A DNA stretch of 64,000 nt from Cerasibacillus sp036516575 (lineage in GTDB: Bacteria > Bacillota > Bacilli > Bacillales > Amphibacillaceae): the NCBI RefSeq assembly GCF_036516575.1, contig NZ_DATBTY010000073.1, positions 124,001 through 188,000 on the forward strand, written 5' to 3'. The notes under the pieces are model-generated. The model was given only the letters and a program-made list of their open reading frames with translations, did not search any database and had not been told where the DNA came from. Position numbers and translations under genes: made by a program. Every line of letters starts with the position of its first letter. The stretch's first letter is position 1. Shown in pieces: positions 1-8,821 of the stretch.

Positions 1-1
1 A

Positions 2-727
2 GTCGTTGATGTCCGTCCGATTAAGGGGCAGATTGATGATTTAATAGGTGAAATTAATAAGAGGCTTGAAAGAAATGAACGCGTTCTTGTGACAACTTTA
101 ACGAAAAAAATGTCCGAAGACTTAACTGATTATTTAAAGGATATTGATATGAAAGTTGCCTACTTACATTCCGATATAAAAACATTAGAAAGGATCGAGA
201 TTATTCGTGACTTGCGAATCGGCAAGTATGATGTATTAATCGGGATTAACCTACTAAGAGAAGGATTAGATATCCCAGAAGTGTCACTCGTTGCTATATT
301 AGATGCAGATAAAGAAGGATTCCTTCGTTCAGAACGATCGTTGATTCAGACGATGGGCCGAGCAGCTAGAAATGCTAACGGGCAAGTAATTATGTATGCT
401 GATAAGATGACAGATTCTATGCAAGTGGCTATTGAAGAAACGAAAAGACGCCGTGAAATTCAACAGGCTTATAATGAAAAACACGGCATTGTACCAACAA
501 CAATCCAAAAAGAAGTACGCGATGTCATTCGTGCGACAATGGTTGCAGAAGACGCAGAAAAAACATATGAACCAAAAGCAAAGCAATTCCACAAAATGCC
601 AAAACGGGATAAAGAAAAAGTATTGCAAAATATGGAAAAAGAAATGCGCGAAGCAGCAAAAGCACTCGATTTCGAAAAAGCAGCAGAACTACGCGATTTA
701 CTTTTCGAATTAAAATCAGAACTATGA
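2..727 (+). CDS. uvrB: Excinuclease ABC subunit B (UvrB), 3' part
   Basis: C-terminal 241 residues of UvrB, the DNA-damage verification helicase of nucleotide excision repair; the reading frame enters from before the window. Visible are helicase domain 2 motifs, including LREGLDIPEVSL and the QTMGRAARN motif (motif VI), and a C-terminal UVR domain (KALDFEKAAELRDLLFELK) that contacts UvrC. It is intact to its stop and lies 27 bp before uvrA in the same direction, the usual uvrBA operon. Any promoter or LexA box would lie upstream of the window. Identity is secure. Confidence 0.97.
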   Translation, partial: VVDVRPIKGQIDDLIGEINKRLERNERVLVTTLTKKMSEDLTDYLKDIDMKVAYLHSDIKTLERIEIIRDLRIGKYDVLIGINLLREGLDIPEVSLVAILDADKEGFLRSERSLIQTMGRAARNANGQVIMYADKMTDSMQVAIEETKRRREIQQAYNEKHGIVPTTIQKEVRDVIRATMVAEDAEKTYEPKAKQFHKMPKRDKEKVLQNMEKEMREAAKALDFEKAAELRDLLFELKSEL

Positions 728-754
728 CGATATTTTTAATGTGGAAGGATGATC

Positions 755-3631
755 GTGCCAATGCCTAATAAATCAATCAAAATAAAGGGAGCACGTGCAA
801 ATAATTTAAAAAATATTGACTTGGAAATTCCTAAAAATAAATTAGTTGTTATGACAGGCTTATCAGGATCAGGAAAGTCATCACTCGCCTTTGATACGAT
901 TTATGCTGAAGGACAAAGACGTTACGTTGAATCGTTATCAGCCTATGCAAGGCAATTTCTTGGCCAAATGGACAAGCCAGATGTTGATATGATTGAAGGG
1001 CTATCACCAGCCATTTCGATTGATCAAAAGACGACGAGTAAAAACCCTCGTTCAACTGTAGGAACAGTAACGGAAATTTATGATTATTTACGCTTACTTT
1101 ATGCCCGAATTGGTCGCCCTGTTTGTCCGAAACATGGAATTGAAATTACTTCACAAACCGTTCAGCAAATGGTTGACCGTATTATGGAATTTCCAGAACG
1201 CACACGATTACAAATTCTTGGTCCGGTTGTTTCAGGGCGAAAAGGTGAACATATTCGGATACTTGAAAAGCTAAAACAAGAAGGATTTGTACGTATACGT
1301 GTGGACAAAGAAATGCGCGAAGTGACAGAAGATATTAAACTCGATAAAAATAAAAAGCATTCAATTGAAGTCGTTGTTGATCGAATCATTGTTAAACCTG
1401 GTGTAGAAGGACGCTTAAGTGATTCATTAGAAACAGCACTTGAACTTGGTCAAGGCCGAGTGATTGTCGATATCATTGGTGAAGAAGAAATTGTCTTTAG
1501 TGAACTCCATGCCTGTCCAAAATGTGGCTTTTCCATAGGTGAATTAGAACCGCGTTTATTTTCTTTTAATAGTCCATTCGGCGCTTGTCCAACTTGTGAC
1601 GGACTTGGAACAAACTTAGAGGTTGATGTTGATCTTGTCATTCCAGATTGGAATAAAACATTGAATGAACATGCGATTATTGCTTGGAAGCCTATCAGTT
1701 CACAATACTATCCACAGCTTTTAAAAAGCGTTTGCTCACATTATGGGATTAACATGGATACACCTGTTAAAGACTTACCGAAAGAACAAATGGAGCGGAT
1801 TTTATATGGAACTGGTGAAGAGAAAATTCACTTTTATTATGTAAATGATTTCGGCAAAGTCCACGATAAAACGATTCACTTTGAGGGTGTGATCAATAAT
1901 ATTGCCCGCCGCTATCAAGAAACATCTTCAGAATTCATTCGAGAGACATTAGAAAAATATATGGCACAGAAACATTGTCCAACCTGTAAAGGCTACCGTT
2001 TGAAAAAAGAAGCATTAGCGGTAAAAGTAGGCGATATGCATATTAGCGAAGTCACCGATTATGCCATTCGTGATGCAAAAGAGTTTTTTACAACACTTCA
2101 GTTGACAGAAAAAGAGCAACAAATTGCACGTTTAATTTTAAGAGAAATTTGTAATCGTCTCGATTTCTTAAATAATGTGGGGCTTAAATATTTAACCTTA
2201 TCCCGTACAGCAGGTACTTTATCTGGCGGTGAGGCGCAGCGAATTCGTTTAGCCACTCAAATCGGATCAGCATTAACCGGTGTTCTGTATGTTCTTGATG
2301 AACCATCTATTGGTCTACATCAACGTGATAATGACCGGTTGATTGCCACACTAAAAAGCATGCGTGATCTAGATAATACATTAATTGTTGTCGAACACGA
2401 TGAAGATACGATGTTAGCAGCTGATTGGTTAATCGATATTGGTCCTGGTGCAGGGGAACATGGTGGGAAAATCATAGCGAGTGCCCCGCCTAAAGAAGTA
2501 ATGGCTGATAATAACTCGTTAACAGGACAATATTTATCCGGAAAAAAATATATTCCTTTGCCAATAAAACGCCGTCAAGCAGATGAGCGCTATATTGAGG
2601 TCATCGGTGCGAAAGAGAATAATTTAAAAAATATCCGTGTGAAATTTCCTATTGGATTGTTCACAGTTGTTACGGGTGTATCAGGATCTGGAAAAAGTAC
2701 GTTAGTTAATGAAATTTTATATAAAGCATTAGCGAAAGAGCTTTATACTGGCAAACATCGTCCAGGTAAACACCGAGAAGTGAAAGGTATTGAATATATC
2801 GAGAAAGTGATTGATATTGATCAGTCGCCAATCGGACGTACACCACGCTCAAACCCAGCGACATATACAGGTGTCTTTGATGATATCCGTGATGTCTTCG
2901 CACAAACAAATGAAGCGAAAGTACGTGGCTATAAAAAAGGTCGCTTTAGTTTTAATGTAAAAGGTGGACGTTGTGAAGCTTGTCGCGGTGACGGGATTAT
3001 TAAGATAGAAATGCACTTTCTTCCAGATGTTTATGTGCCATGTGAAGTATGTCAGGGGAAACGTTATAACCGTGAAACACTTGAAGTGAAGTACAAAGGA
3101 ATGAACATTTCCGACATATTAAATATGACGATTGAAGAAGCGTTAACTTTCTTTGAAAATATTCCACGGATCAAACGAAAATTACAAACAATTGCAGATG
3201 TTGGTCTCGGCTACATTAAACTAGGCCAACCAGCAACAACGTTATCTGGGGGAGAAGCACAACGGGTGAAGTTAGCTAGTGAATTACATCGTCACTCTAA
3301 CGGAAAATCGTTTTATATCCTGGATGAGCCAACCACAGGTCTGCATACAGATGATATCAATCGTCTCTTAAATGTGCTAAAACGATTAGTAGATAATGGG
3401 GATACGGTCTTGGTAATTGAACATAACTTAGATGTTATTAAAACAGCTGACCACATTATTGACCTCGGTCCAGAAGGTGGGGAAGGTGGTGGCGAAGTCA
3501 TTATAACCGGACCACCTGAAGCAGTTATCGAAGAAGAGCGTTCACATACAGGAAACTATTTACGCCCGATTATAGAAAGAGATCAAAAACGCATGGCGAA
3601 AGAACTTGAAGAACAGGAACAAAAAGTATAA
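755..3631 (+). CDS. uvrA: Excinuclease ABC subunit A (UvrA)
   Basis: Damage-recognition ATPase of nucleotide excision repair, acting with UvrB in the cytoplasm. About 958 residues, normal for the family. Two ABC modules are visible: Walker A GLSGSGKSS near residue 37 and GVSGSGKST near 640, with two LSGGEAQR signatures. Cysteine pairs CPKC/CPTC (about 255-285) and CEAC/CEVC (about 740-765) are the zinc-binding sites. An ATG at 749 directly abuts the GGAAGG Shine-Dalgarno (743-748), so it is an unlikely start; GTG at 755 has good spacing and ATG at 761 is the alternative. A strong terminator follows. Confidence 0.97.
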   Translation: MPMPNKSIKIKGARANNLKNIDLEIPKNKLVVMTGLSGSGKSSLAFDTIYAEGQRRYVESLSAYARQFLGQMDKPDVDMIEGLSPAISIDQKTTSKNPRSTVGTVTEIYDYLRLLYARIGRPVCPKHGIEITSQTVQQMVDRIMEFPERTRLQILGPVVSGRKGEHIRILEKLKQEGFVRIRVDKEMREVTEDIKLDKNKKHSIEVVVDRIIVKPGVEGRLSDSLETALELGQGRVIVDIIGEEEIVFSELHACPKCGFSIGELEPRLFSFNSPFGACPTCDGLGTNLEVDVDLVIPDWNKTLNEHAIIAWKPISSQYYPQLLKSVCSHYGINMDTPVKDLPKEQMERILYGTGEEKIHFYYVNDFGKVHDKTIHFEGVINNIARRYQETSSEFIRETLEKYMAQKHCPTCKGYRLKKEALAVKVGDMHISEVTDYAIRDAKEFFTTLQLTEKEQQIARLILREICNRLDFLNNVGLKYLTLSRTAGTLSGGEAQRIRLATQIGSALTGVLYVLDEPSIGLHQRDNDRLIATLKSMRDLDNTLIVVEHDEDTMLAADWLIDIGPGAGEHGGKIIASAPPKEVMADNNSLTGQYLSGKKYIPLPIKRRQADERYIEVIGAKENNLKNIRVKFPIGLFTVVTGVSGSGKSTLVNEILYKALAKELYTGKHRPGKHREVKGIEYIEKVIDIDQSPIGRTPRSNPATYTGVFDDIRDVFAQTNEAKVRGYKKGRFSFNVKGGRCEACRGDGIIKIEMHFLPDVYVPCEVCQGKRYNRETLEVKYKGMNISDILNMTIEEALTFFENIPRIKRKLQTIADVGLGYIKLGQPATTLSGGEAQRVKLASELHRHSNGKSFYILDEPTTGLHTDDINRLLNVLKRLVDNGDTVLVIEHNLDVIKTADHIIDLGPEGGEGGGEVIITGPPEAVIEEERSHTGNYLRPIIERDQKRMAKELEEQEQKV

Positions 3632-3657
3632 GGAATAACGAAGAGCTAAGTGAATCA

Positions 3658-3700
3658 AGCGGAGAAAATCGAAATGTCCGATTTTCTCCGCTATTTTAAT
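3658..3700 (+). terminator. Rho-independent terminator after uvrA
   Basis: Fourteen-base arms AGCGGAGAAAATCG and CGATTTTCTCCGCT around a 7-nt loop, followed by a T-rich tail. The same AGCGGAGAAA/TTTCTCCGCT stem recurs at several other terminators in the window. Confidence 0.9.
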
Positions 3701-3746
3701 TATTATTCAGATGCATGGATTGCGGGTGTGATCTAAATATGCCGTC

Positions 3747-4107
3747 TTGTCATGATATATTGCTAAGAGGTTGCATTGACGTTCCAATACTACGTTGTCT
3801 CGAATTAAAATTTTATCATGAGAGGCTGCATTGACGCTTCAATACGTTGTCTCGAATTAAAATCCTATCATGAGAGGTCGCATTGACGCTTCAATACGTT
3901 GTCTCGAATTAAAATTTTATCATGAGAGGTCGCATTGACGCTTCAATACGTTGTCTCGAATTAATATTTTATCATGAGAGGTCGCATTGACGCTTCAATA
4001 CGTTGTCTCGAATTAAAATCCTATCATGAGAGGCTGCATTGACGCTTCAATACGTTGTCTCGAATTAAAATCCTATCATGAGAGGCTGCATTGGTACTCC
4101 ACAACAC
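3747..4107. repeat. 52-bp tandem hairpin array A
   Basis: The anchor TTGTCTCG recurs at 3795, 3847, 3899, 3951, 4003 and 4055, exactly 52 bp apart, with a degenerate copy at 3747. Each unit is the anchor, a 17-nt AT-rich linker, GAGAGGCTGCATTGA, CGCT, and TCAATACG running into the next anchor. The arms GAGAGG..CATTGA and TCAAT..TTGTCTC form an imperfect hairpin. Units within the array are nearly identical. It fills the gap between the convergent genes uvrA and the CDF transporter. The anchor and hairpin also occur in the arrays near 29.5, 44.7 and 59.7 kb. No protein is encoded. Confidence 0.95.
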
Positions 4108-4135
4108 ACTGTTCACCTAGTCTTGCATATGTTCA

Positions 4136-5026
4136 TTAATCAAAATACGGATTTAAATGGACTAGAACATCAGCAACTTCTTGATGTTCAGCAATTAATG
4201 TATTTTTAAGTTTCTTTGCGATATCATGTCCATCTTTCACGGTAATCGATGGATTAACCGCTACTTTAATGTCAATGATGACATAACTTCCATGTGTTCG
4301 AGCGTAAAGTTGGTCAATGACGATGATTCCTTCAACAGATTTAACTGTTTCGATATATTTTTTTGTTTCATCTTTTGTAAGGACTTTTTCTAACATAATA
4401 GTTGAAGCTTCTTTGGCTAAGTCATAGCCAACTTTAATAACGATGATTGAAACAACAATTCCCGCAATCGCATCACCATATACGAGATAGGATAATTCGA
4501 ATGCTTCACCTAGCATTGCGGCACAGACACCGATGAAAGCAGCTATTGATGATAACGAATCCGAACGATGATGCCAAGCGTCACTAATAAGCGCTGCACT
4601 ATTATATTTATTACCGACGTAATATTTGTAATGAAACAATAACTCTTTAACAATAATTGAAATGATTAAAATCACAAGTGCTATTCCTGTTGGAGCTTTC
4701 GGCATGTTTCCCAAAAAAACTCTAAATGAAGAAATACTCATTTCGATTCCGACAACAATTAAGAGGAGAGCGACGATATTAGAAGCAATATTTTCCGCTT
4801 TTCCATGACCGTATGGATGTTCCTCATCTGGAGGCTTATTAGCGATTCGCACGCCAAATAAGACAACAACAGAACTAACGATGTCTGAAGCAGAATGAAC
4901 CGCATCAGCAATCAATGCCTTACTACCCGATAGGATACCGCCAATACCTTTCAAAAAGGTAAGAATAATATTGACGATAATCCCTATCCAAGTAGCGAAG
5001 ACAAGCTTTTTTGTATTTTCTTTCAA
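4136..5026 (-). CDS. Cation diffusion facilitator transporter (probable Mn2+ exporter)
   Basis: A 296-residue CDF protein, a proton-coupled divalent metal exporter of the cytoplasmic membrane. Visible are the TM2 metal site ADAVHSASD (about 40-48), the HPYGHGKAE loop (about 70-78), the TM5 site DAWHHRSD (about 153-160), six hydrophobic segments and a C-terminal cytoplasmic domain from about residue 210. It starts at TTG 5026 behind GGCGGTGA; no ATG is better placed. It resembles the MneP/MneS group of B. subtilis. Manganese specificity is inferred from that resemblance and from the probable manganese riboswitch just upstream; zinc or iron export cannot be excluded. Confidence 0.88.
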   Translation of the reverse strand: MKENTKKLVFATWIGIIVNIILTFLKGIGGILSGSKALIADAVHSASDIVSSVVVLFGVRIANKPPDEEHPYGHGKAENIASNIVALLLIVVGIEMSISSFRVFLGNMPKAPTGIALVILIISIIVKELLFHYKYYVGNKYNSAALISDAWHHRSDSLSSIAAFIGVCAAMLGEAFELSYLVYGDAIAGIVVSIIVIKVGYDLAKEASTIMLEKVLTKDETKKYIETVKSVEGIIVIDQLYARTHGSYVIIDIKVAVNPSITVKDGHDIAKKLKNTLIAEHQEVADVLVHLNPYFD

Positions 5027-5068
5027 AAAAATTCACCGCCTCTTCAAGCTAAATCAAGCGTATCAGAT

Positions 5069-5180
5069 GATATATAGGTGGGTCTAGAGCAACGTTATTA
5101 GCTTGGTTAAAGACACTGATCTTTAGTCAAGATTCTTTCCTTGTGGCAAAAACATAATCTCCGCTACTCCACTCTAAGTA
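5069..5180 (-). promoter_or_regulatory. Probable yybP-ykoY (Mn2+) riboswitch
   Basis: On the minus strand the leader contains TTAGAGTGGAGTAGC (complement of about 5164-5178) and, about 90 nt later, GCTCTAGACCCACCTA (about 5074-5089). TAG-GTGG can pair with CCACCTA as the basal helix. GGAGTAGC opposite GC..AGACC matches the hallmark internal loop of the yybP-ykoY family as I remember it. Two small hairpins lie between. The downstream gene is a CDF exporter, the expected target. No intrinsic terminator follows, but CACC in the basal helix is complementary to GGTG of the ribosome-binding site, so translational control is plausible. The central helices are not a clear match. Confidence 0.5.
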
Positions 5181-5219
5181 AATAATTTGATAAACTATAA
5201 TTATTAAGTAAACTTGTTA

Positions 5220-5245
5220 CAGATGGAATTTTTACTCCATCTGTA
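5220..5245. repeat. Perfect 9-bp inverted repeat
   Basis: ACAGATGGA and TCCATCTGT around an 8-nt loop, just upstream of the riboswitch. It lacks a clear T-tract in either direction. It could be a weak terminator or an operator. Confidence 0.5.
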
Positions 5246-5247
5246 CC

Positions 5248-5398
5248 TTAGTCGCACGTCCGATTTACAGAGGACGTACTAGTGCAAGGGGTTTTTGGGT
5301 GGGGCGAGTAATCGGAGTCCCAGGTGGTGGCACGGACGTGGCGTTTTAATCTACCCTCCTTTGCAACTGGGAGTCTTAGTAGCGCTGGAAGATAAATT
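5248..5398. repeat. GC-rich structured island, possible degenerate Bacillaceae-1-like copy
   Basis: A conspicuously GC-rich stretch in AT-rich intergenic DNA. It shares ACGTGGCGTTTT and GGGAGTCTT with the element at 53334-53518, and contains a GCACGTCC..GGACGT..GTGC stem and a TCCCAG/CTGGGA stem. It seems a diverged relative, but the match is short. It lies upstream of yojF; no coding frame is evident. Confidence 0.35.
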
Positions 5399-5455
5399 TT
5401 GACGATAGCGTGTTATTTCGCTAATCTTAATAGAAAGATGACAGGGGGCATGACG

Positions 5456-5803
5456 ATGAAGCCAATTGAGTTAAAAAGTGTACAACAATCATTGAATACC
5501 TTTTTAGATAAAGATATTTACATTCATTTAGAAACGACTAATGGCGCATATGCGAGTCATTTTAATGAATCGATTAATGTGGGGGTTTTCATTCGCAATG
5601 CGAACGTATTTTGTTCACAAGGTAAGATTGTAAAGGATGGAGCACATTATCGTGTCGGATTAAAGACTGATAATGGCTGGATTTATGCCGAAGGATTAAC
5701 ACATTGGGAAATGCATCAAGACAGACAGTTGCTCATGGCGGGGCATGATGCAGATGGGCGCTTACTCGTGGCATTACAATTAAGTGAGACACCGTTCAAA
5801 TAA
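5456..5803 (+). CDS. yojF: YojF family protein (DUF1806)
   Basis: A 115-residue cytoplasmic protein matching the YojF family, which in Bacillaceae sits directly before the bacillithiol deacetylase gene bshB2. Its biochemical role is not known to me; the constant pairing suggests a helper function in bacillithiol synthesis. The frame is open upstream to TTG 5399, but ATG 5456 sits 7 nt behind AGGGGGC and gives the normal family length (B. subtilis YojF is about 116 residues). bshB2 follows after 26 bp, so the two are probably co-transcribed. Confidence 0.85.
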   Translation: MKPIELKSVQQSLNTFLDKDIYIHLETTNGAYASHFNESINVGVFIRNANVFCSQGKIVKDGAHYRVGLKTDNGWIYAEGLTHWEMHQDRQLLMAGHDADGRLLVALQLSETPFK

Positions 5804-5829
5804 TTAATATTAAGAAGGGAATGTAAAAA

Positions 5830-6504
5830 ATGACCAAAGAGAAACATGTCGTTGTCATATATCCTCATCCAGATGACGAATCATTCGGGGCAGCAGGTAC
5901 GATCACTTTATTTCGGAAACAAGATGTACCAGTTACTTATTTATGTGGAACACTTGGTGAAATGGGACGTAATATGGGAAATCCCATTATCGCTAATCGT
6001 GAAACCGTTCCTGAAATTCGAAAAAAAGAACTTCTTGACGCTTGTAAGGTGTTAGACATAAATCTTCAACTATTAGGTTATCGGGATAAAACATTGGAGT
6101 TTGAAGATGTTTCAGAGGTTGCGCATCATATTAAATCTCTTTTAGAAAAATTACAACCAAGTTTAGTGATTACACATTATCCAGATCATGCTGTTCATCC
6201 TGATCATAATGCGCTAGGAAGAGCAGCTATTGAAGCGGTGCGATTAATGGACGATGTATCACGTCCGACTGTATGGGCACAAGCAATTACACGAACAGCA
6301 CATGAAGATTTAGGACAACCCGACATCGTTCATGATGTTGAACCATACTTCGATCAAAAGATGGCAGCGATTCTAGCACATAAAACCCAAGCCGGTGGTA
6401 TTTTAGGGAGCTTTAAGCCGGAAGCAAATTCAAAAGACGCGTTACGTGAAGTTGCGTTAGAACGGTTAGGTATAGAAGAATTTTATATTTGGAATTTTAA
6501 TTAA
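5830..6504 (+). CDS. bshB2: Bacillithiol deacetylase BshB2
   Basis: A 224-residue PIG-L/LmbE family zinc deacetylase that removes the acetyl group from GlcNAc-malate in bacillithiol synthesis. Zinc ligands are visible in HPDDES near residue 12 and HPDH near residue 125, with TLGEMGRNMG as the typical LmbE segment between them. It follows yojF closely behind an AAGGGAATG ribosome site. B. subtilis also has the paralogue BshB1; the yojF neighbour and the sequence favour BshB2. Confidence 0.9.
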   Translation: MTKEKHVVVIYPHPDDESFGAAGTITLFRKQDVPVTYLCGTLGEMGRNMGNPIIANRETVPEIRKKELLDACKVLDINLQLLGYRDKTLEFEDVSEVAHHIKSLLEKLQPSLVITHYPDHAVHPDHNALGRAAIEAVRLMDDVSRPTVWAQAITRTAHEDLGQPDIVHDVEPYFDQKMAAILAHKTQAGGILGSFKPEANSKDALREVALERLGIEEFYIWNFN

Positions 6505-6548
6505 TCAACTATCATCCAATTGTTCCTAAAAACACGGGGGGGATATGC

Positions 6549-6908
6549 ATGTTCATGCGTGGATTTTTATCAATTTTTCTCAATGCGATTGCTTTGATTC
6601 TTGTATCTAATATGTTTGATTCATTTCATTTGGATGGATTTGGCACAGCACTGTTAGCTAGTTTTATTTTAGCCGTATTAAACACAGTTGTGAAGCCAGT
6701 TTTAGTCGTATTGACGTTACCAATTACAGTCATTAGTCTTGGATTATTTCTATTTATTATCAATGCACTCACGCTTATGATTACCCAAAGTGTCATGGGT
6801 CCTTCATTTGTTATTGACGGATTTGGCACAGCCATTATTGCGGCGATGATTATTTCTGTTATTAATCTCATTTTAAATAAATTTGTAAAAGACACGCTGC
6901 GTTATTAG
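6549..6908 (+). CDS. yvlD: YvlD-like membrane protein (phage holin family 4)
   Basis: A 119-residue integral membrane protein with about four hydrophobic helices, belonging to the YvlD / phage holin family 4 group. In B. subtilis yvlD ends the yvlABCD cell-envelope-stress operon near hprK; here only the yvlD-like gene is present, 97 bp before hprK. No lytic function should be assumed. ATG 6549 lies behind a GGGGGGGA stretch, and ATG 6555 is a possible alternative. Confidence 0.8.
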   Translation: MFMRGFLSIFLNAIALILVSNMFDSFHLDGFGTALLASFILAVLNTVVKPVLVVLTLPITVISLGLFLFIINALTLMITQSVMGPSFVIDGFGTAIIAAMIISVINLILNKFVKDTLRY

Positions 6909-7004
6909 ACGTGGAGTACGATTGGTAGACATGTCATTTATTTAATGTGTTCATATGCTACAATGTATATTCTAGCTTAGCCTACCACTTGGGGGGAAAT
7001 AAAA

Positions 7005-7943
7005 TTGGCAATTGTACGTACACAAGATTTGATCGAACATTTCAATTTGACAGTCGTTGCTGGTGAAGATGGTTTACATAGAGAAATCAAAGAAAGTGAT
7101 ATTTCCCGACCTGGTATCGAGATGACGGGTTATTTTAAATATTACCCAAAGGAAAGATTACAATTAATTGGAAAAACAGAAATGGCATATTTTTTGGATT
7201 TACCACTTTATGAACAAAGAAATCGTGCAAATCGTTTATGTACAGACGTGACGCCGGGCATCGTTATATCAAGGGGCATGGAAGTACCAATTTCAATTAT
7301 TGAGGCGGCGAATCGCTCCGGTGTTCCTGTGATTCGTTCCATTCGAAAAACAACACGAGTCATAAGCCGGTTAACGAATTATTTAGAAACAAAACTGGCA
7401 CCGCAAACTGCCATACACGGCGTGCTAGTAGATATTCATGGAGTTGGTGTTCTAATCACAGGGCAGAGTGGTATAGGAAAAAGTGAAACGGCTCTCGAAC
7501 TTGTTAAAAGGGGCCATCAATTAGTTGCTGATGATAGTGTGGAAATTCGTCAATCTGATTATGATACATTAATTGGGAATCCGCCACCATTAATCGAATA
7601 TTTATTAGAAATACGTGGTCTTGGAATTATTAATGTCATGACGTTATTTGGTGCGGGTTCTGTCCGTAAATTTAAGAAAATCTCATTCATTGCTCATTTA
7701 GAACAATGGGATGAGAAGAAACAATATGATCGTCTTGGATTAGAACATCAAAAAATGAAAATTATGGATGTCGAATTACCAATGGTGACGATTCCTGTTC
7801 GTCCAGGAAGAAACCTTGCAGTCATTATCGAGGTAGCTGCGATGAACTTTCGCCTAAAACGGATGGGAGTTAATGCAGCAAAAGATTTCACAGACAAACT
7901 TAGCCTAGTTATAGAGGAAAAAGGTAAAGAAAATATGGAATAG
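7005..7943 (+). CDS. hprK: HPr kinase/phosphorylase
   Basis: A 312-residue bifunctional enzyme that phosphorylates HPr and Crh on Ser46 and removes the phosphate, which drives CcpA-dependent carbon catabolite repression. The P-loop GQSGIGKSET begins near residue 152, followed by LVADDSVEIR and the family signature EIRGLGIINVMTLFGAG (about 203-219). The C-terminal helix carries RPGRNLAVIIEVAAMN. The start is TTG 7005 after a GGGGGG ribosome site. It leads an hprK-lgt-ppaX-yvoF operon as in B. subtilis. One of its substrates, Crh, is encoded 11 kb downstream. Confidence 0.97.
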   Translation: MAIVRTQDLIEHFNLTVVAGEDGLHREIKESDISRPGIEMTGYFKYYPKERLQLIGKTEMAYFLDLPLYEQRNRANRLCTDVTPGIVISRGMEVPISIIEAANRSGVPVIRSIRKTTRVISRLTNYLETKLAPQTAIHGVLVDIHGVGVLITGQSGIGKSETALELVKRGHQLVADDSVEIRQSDYDTLIGNPPPLIEYLLEIRGLGIINVMTLFGAGSVRKFKKISFIAHLEQWDEKKQYDRLGLEHQKMKIMDVELPMVTIPVRPGRNLAVIIEVAAMNFRLKRMGVNAAKDFTDKLSLVIEEKGKENME

Positions 7944-7953
7944 GAGTGTTGTC

Positions 7954-8793
7954 ATGACGTGTGATGCACCGGCGTTAGATCGTGTTTTTATTGAAATCGG
8001 TTCAAAAGAAATTTACTGGTATGGTGTCATTATCGCTTTTGGGCTTTTCTTAGCATTACTATTGGCTACTAGGGAATCAAATCGCTTAGGTTTAAAAAAG
8101 GATATAATGCTTGACTTAGTTGTATTTGCTATACCAGTTGCGATTTTGTCCGCACGCATGTATTATGTCATTTTTCAATGGGAACAATATGCCTCAGGTC
8201 CATGGTGGAAAGTATTTGCTATTTGGGAAGGTGGACTTGCTATCCACGGCGCATTGATTGGTTCTGTTCTTACAGCAATTGTGTTTGCAAAGGTTAGAAA
8301 AATAAATTTTTGGCAACTCGCTGACATTGCTGCACCTAGTCTCATTCTTGGACAGGCGATTGGTCGTTGGGGTAACTTTATGAATCAGGAAGCCCATGGC
8401 GGTCCAATTTCACAGGCTACGTATGAAAGCTTTCATCAATATTTACCTGACTTTATTATGAACCAAATGTGTATTAACGGCATTATGTACCATCCAACGT
8501 TCTTATACGAATCTGTATGGAATTTACTCGTTTTTGGCTTTTTGTTATGGTTAAGACGAAGAAATCCATTACGTGGAACACTGTTCTTAAGTTATTTAAT
8601 CGCTTACTCAATCGGTCGCTATTTCATCGAAGGGATGCGTACAGATAGTCTCTATACATTATTAGGTGATTTTCGTACAGCACAAGTTATATCGTTGATC
8701 TTGATTATTGGTTCAATTATTTTACTTATTTATCGTAAAAAATCAGGAAAGGCGAATCGTCATTATGATGGGAAGAAAGTAGCAAATAAATAA
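7954..8793 (+). CDS. lgt: Prolipoprotein diacylglyceryl transferase Lgt
   Basis: A 279-residue polytopic membrane enzyme that moves diacylglycerol from phosphatidylglycerol to the lipobox cysteine of prolipoproteins. About seven hydrophobic helices are visible. The Lgt signature GQAIGRWGNFMNQEAHG lies near residues 131-147, and the WEGGLAIHGALIG segment near 90-102 carries the essential histidine. It follows hprK after 10 bp. Likely substrates in this window are the metal-binding lipoproteins MntA and ZnuA. Confidence 0.97.
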   Translation: MTCDAPALDRVFIEIGSKEIYWYGVIIAFGLFLALLLATRESNRLGLKKDIMLDLVVFAIPVAILSARMYYVIFQWEQYASGPWWKVFAIWEGGLAIHGALIGSVLTAIVFAKVRKINFWQLADIAAPSLILGQAIGRWGNFMNQEAHGGPISQATYESFHQYLPDFIMNQMCINGIMYHPTFLYESVWNLLVFGFLLWLRRRNPLRGTLFLSYLIAYSIGRYFIEGMRTDSLYTLLGDFRTAQVISLILIIGSIILLIYRKKSGKANRHYDGKKVANK

Positions 8794-8821
8794 ATATTTG
8801 CGTTAAGAAAGGATATTATTC

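Noticed and set aside
749..751. ATG 749 as uvrA start
   Set aside because: It abuts the GGAAGG ribosome site with no spacing; GTG 755 or ATG 761 are better.
3747..4107. CRISPR array
   Set aside because: The segments between repeated anchors are near-identical within an array instead of unique spacers, and no cas genes are present.
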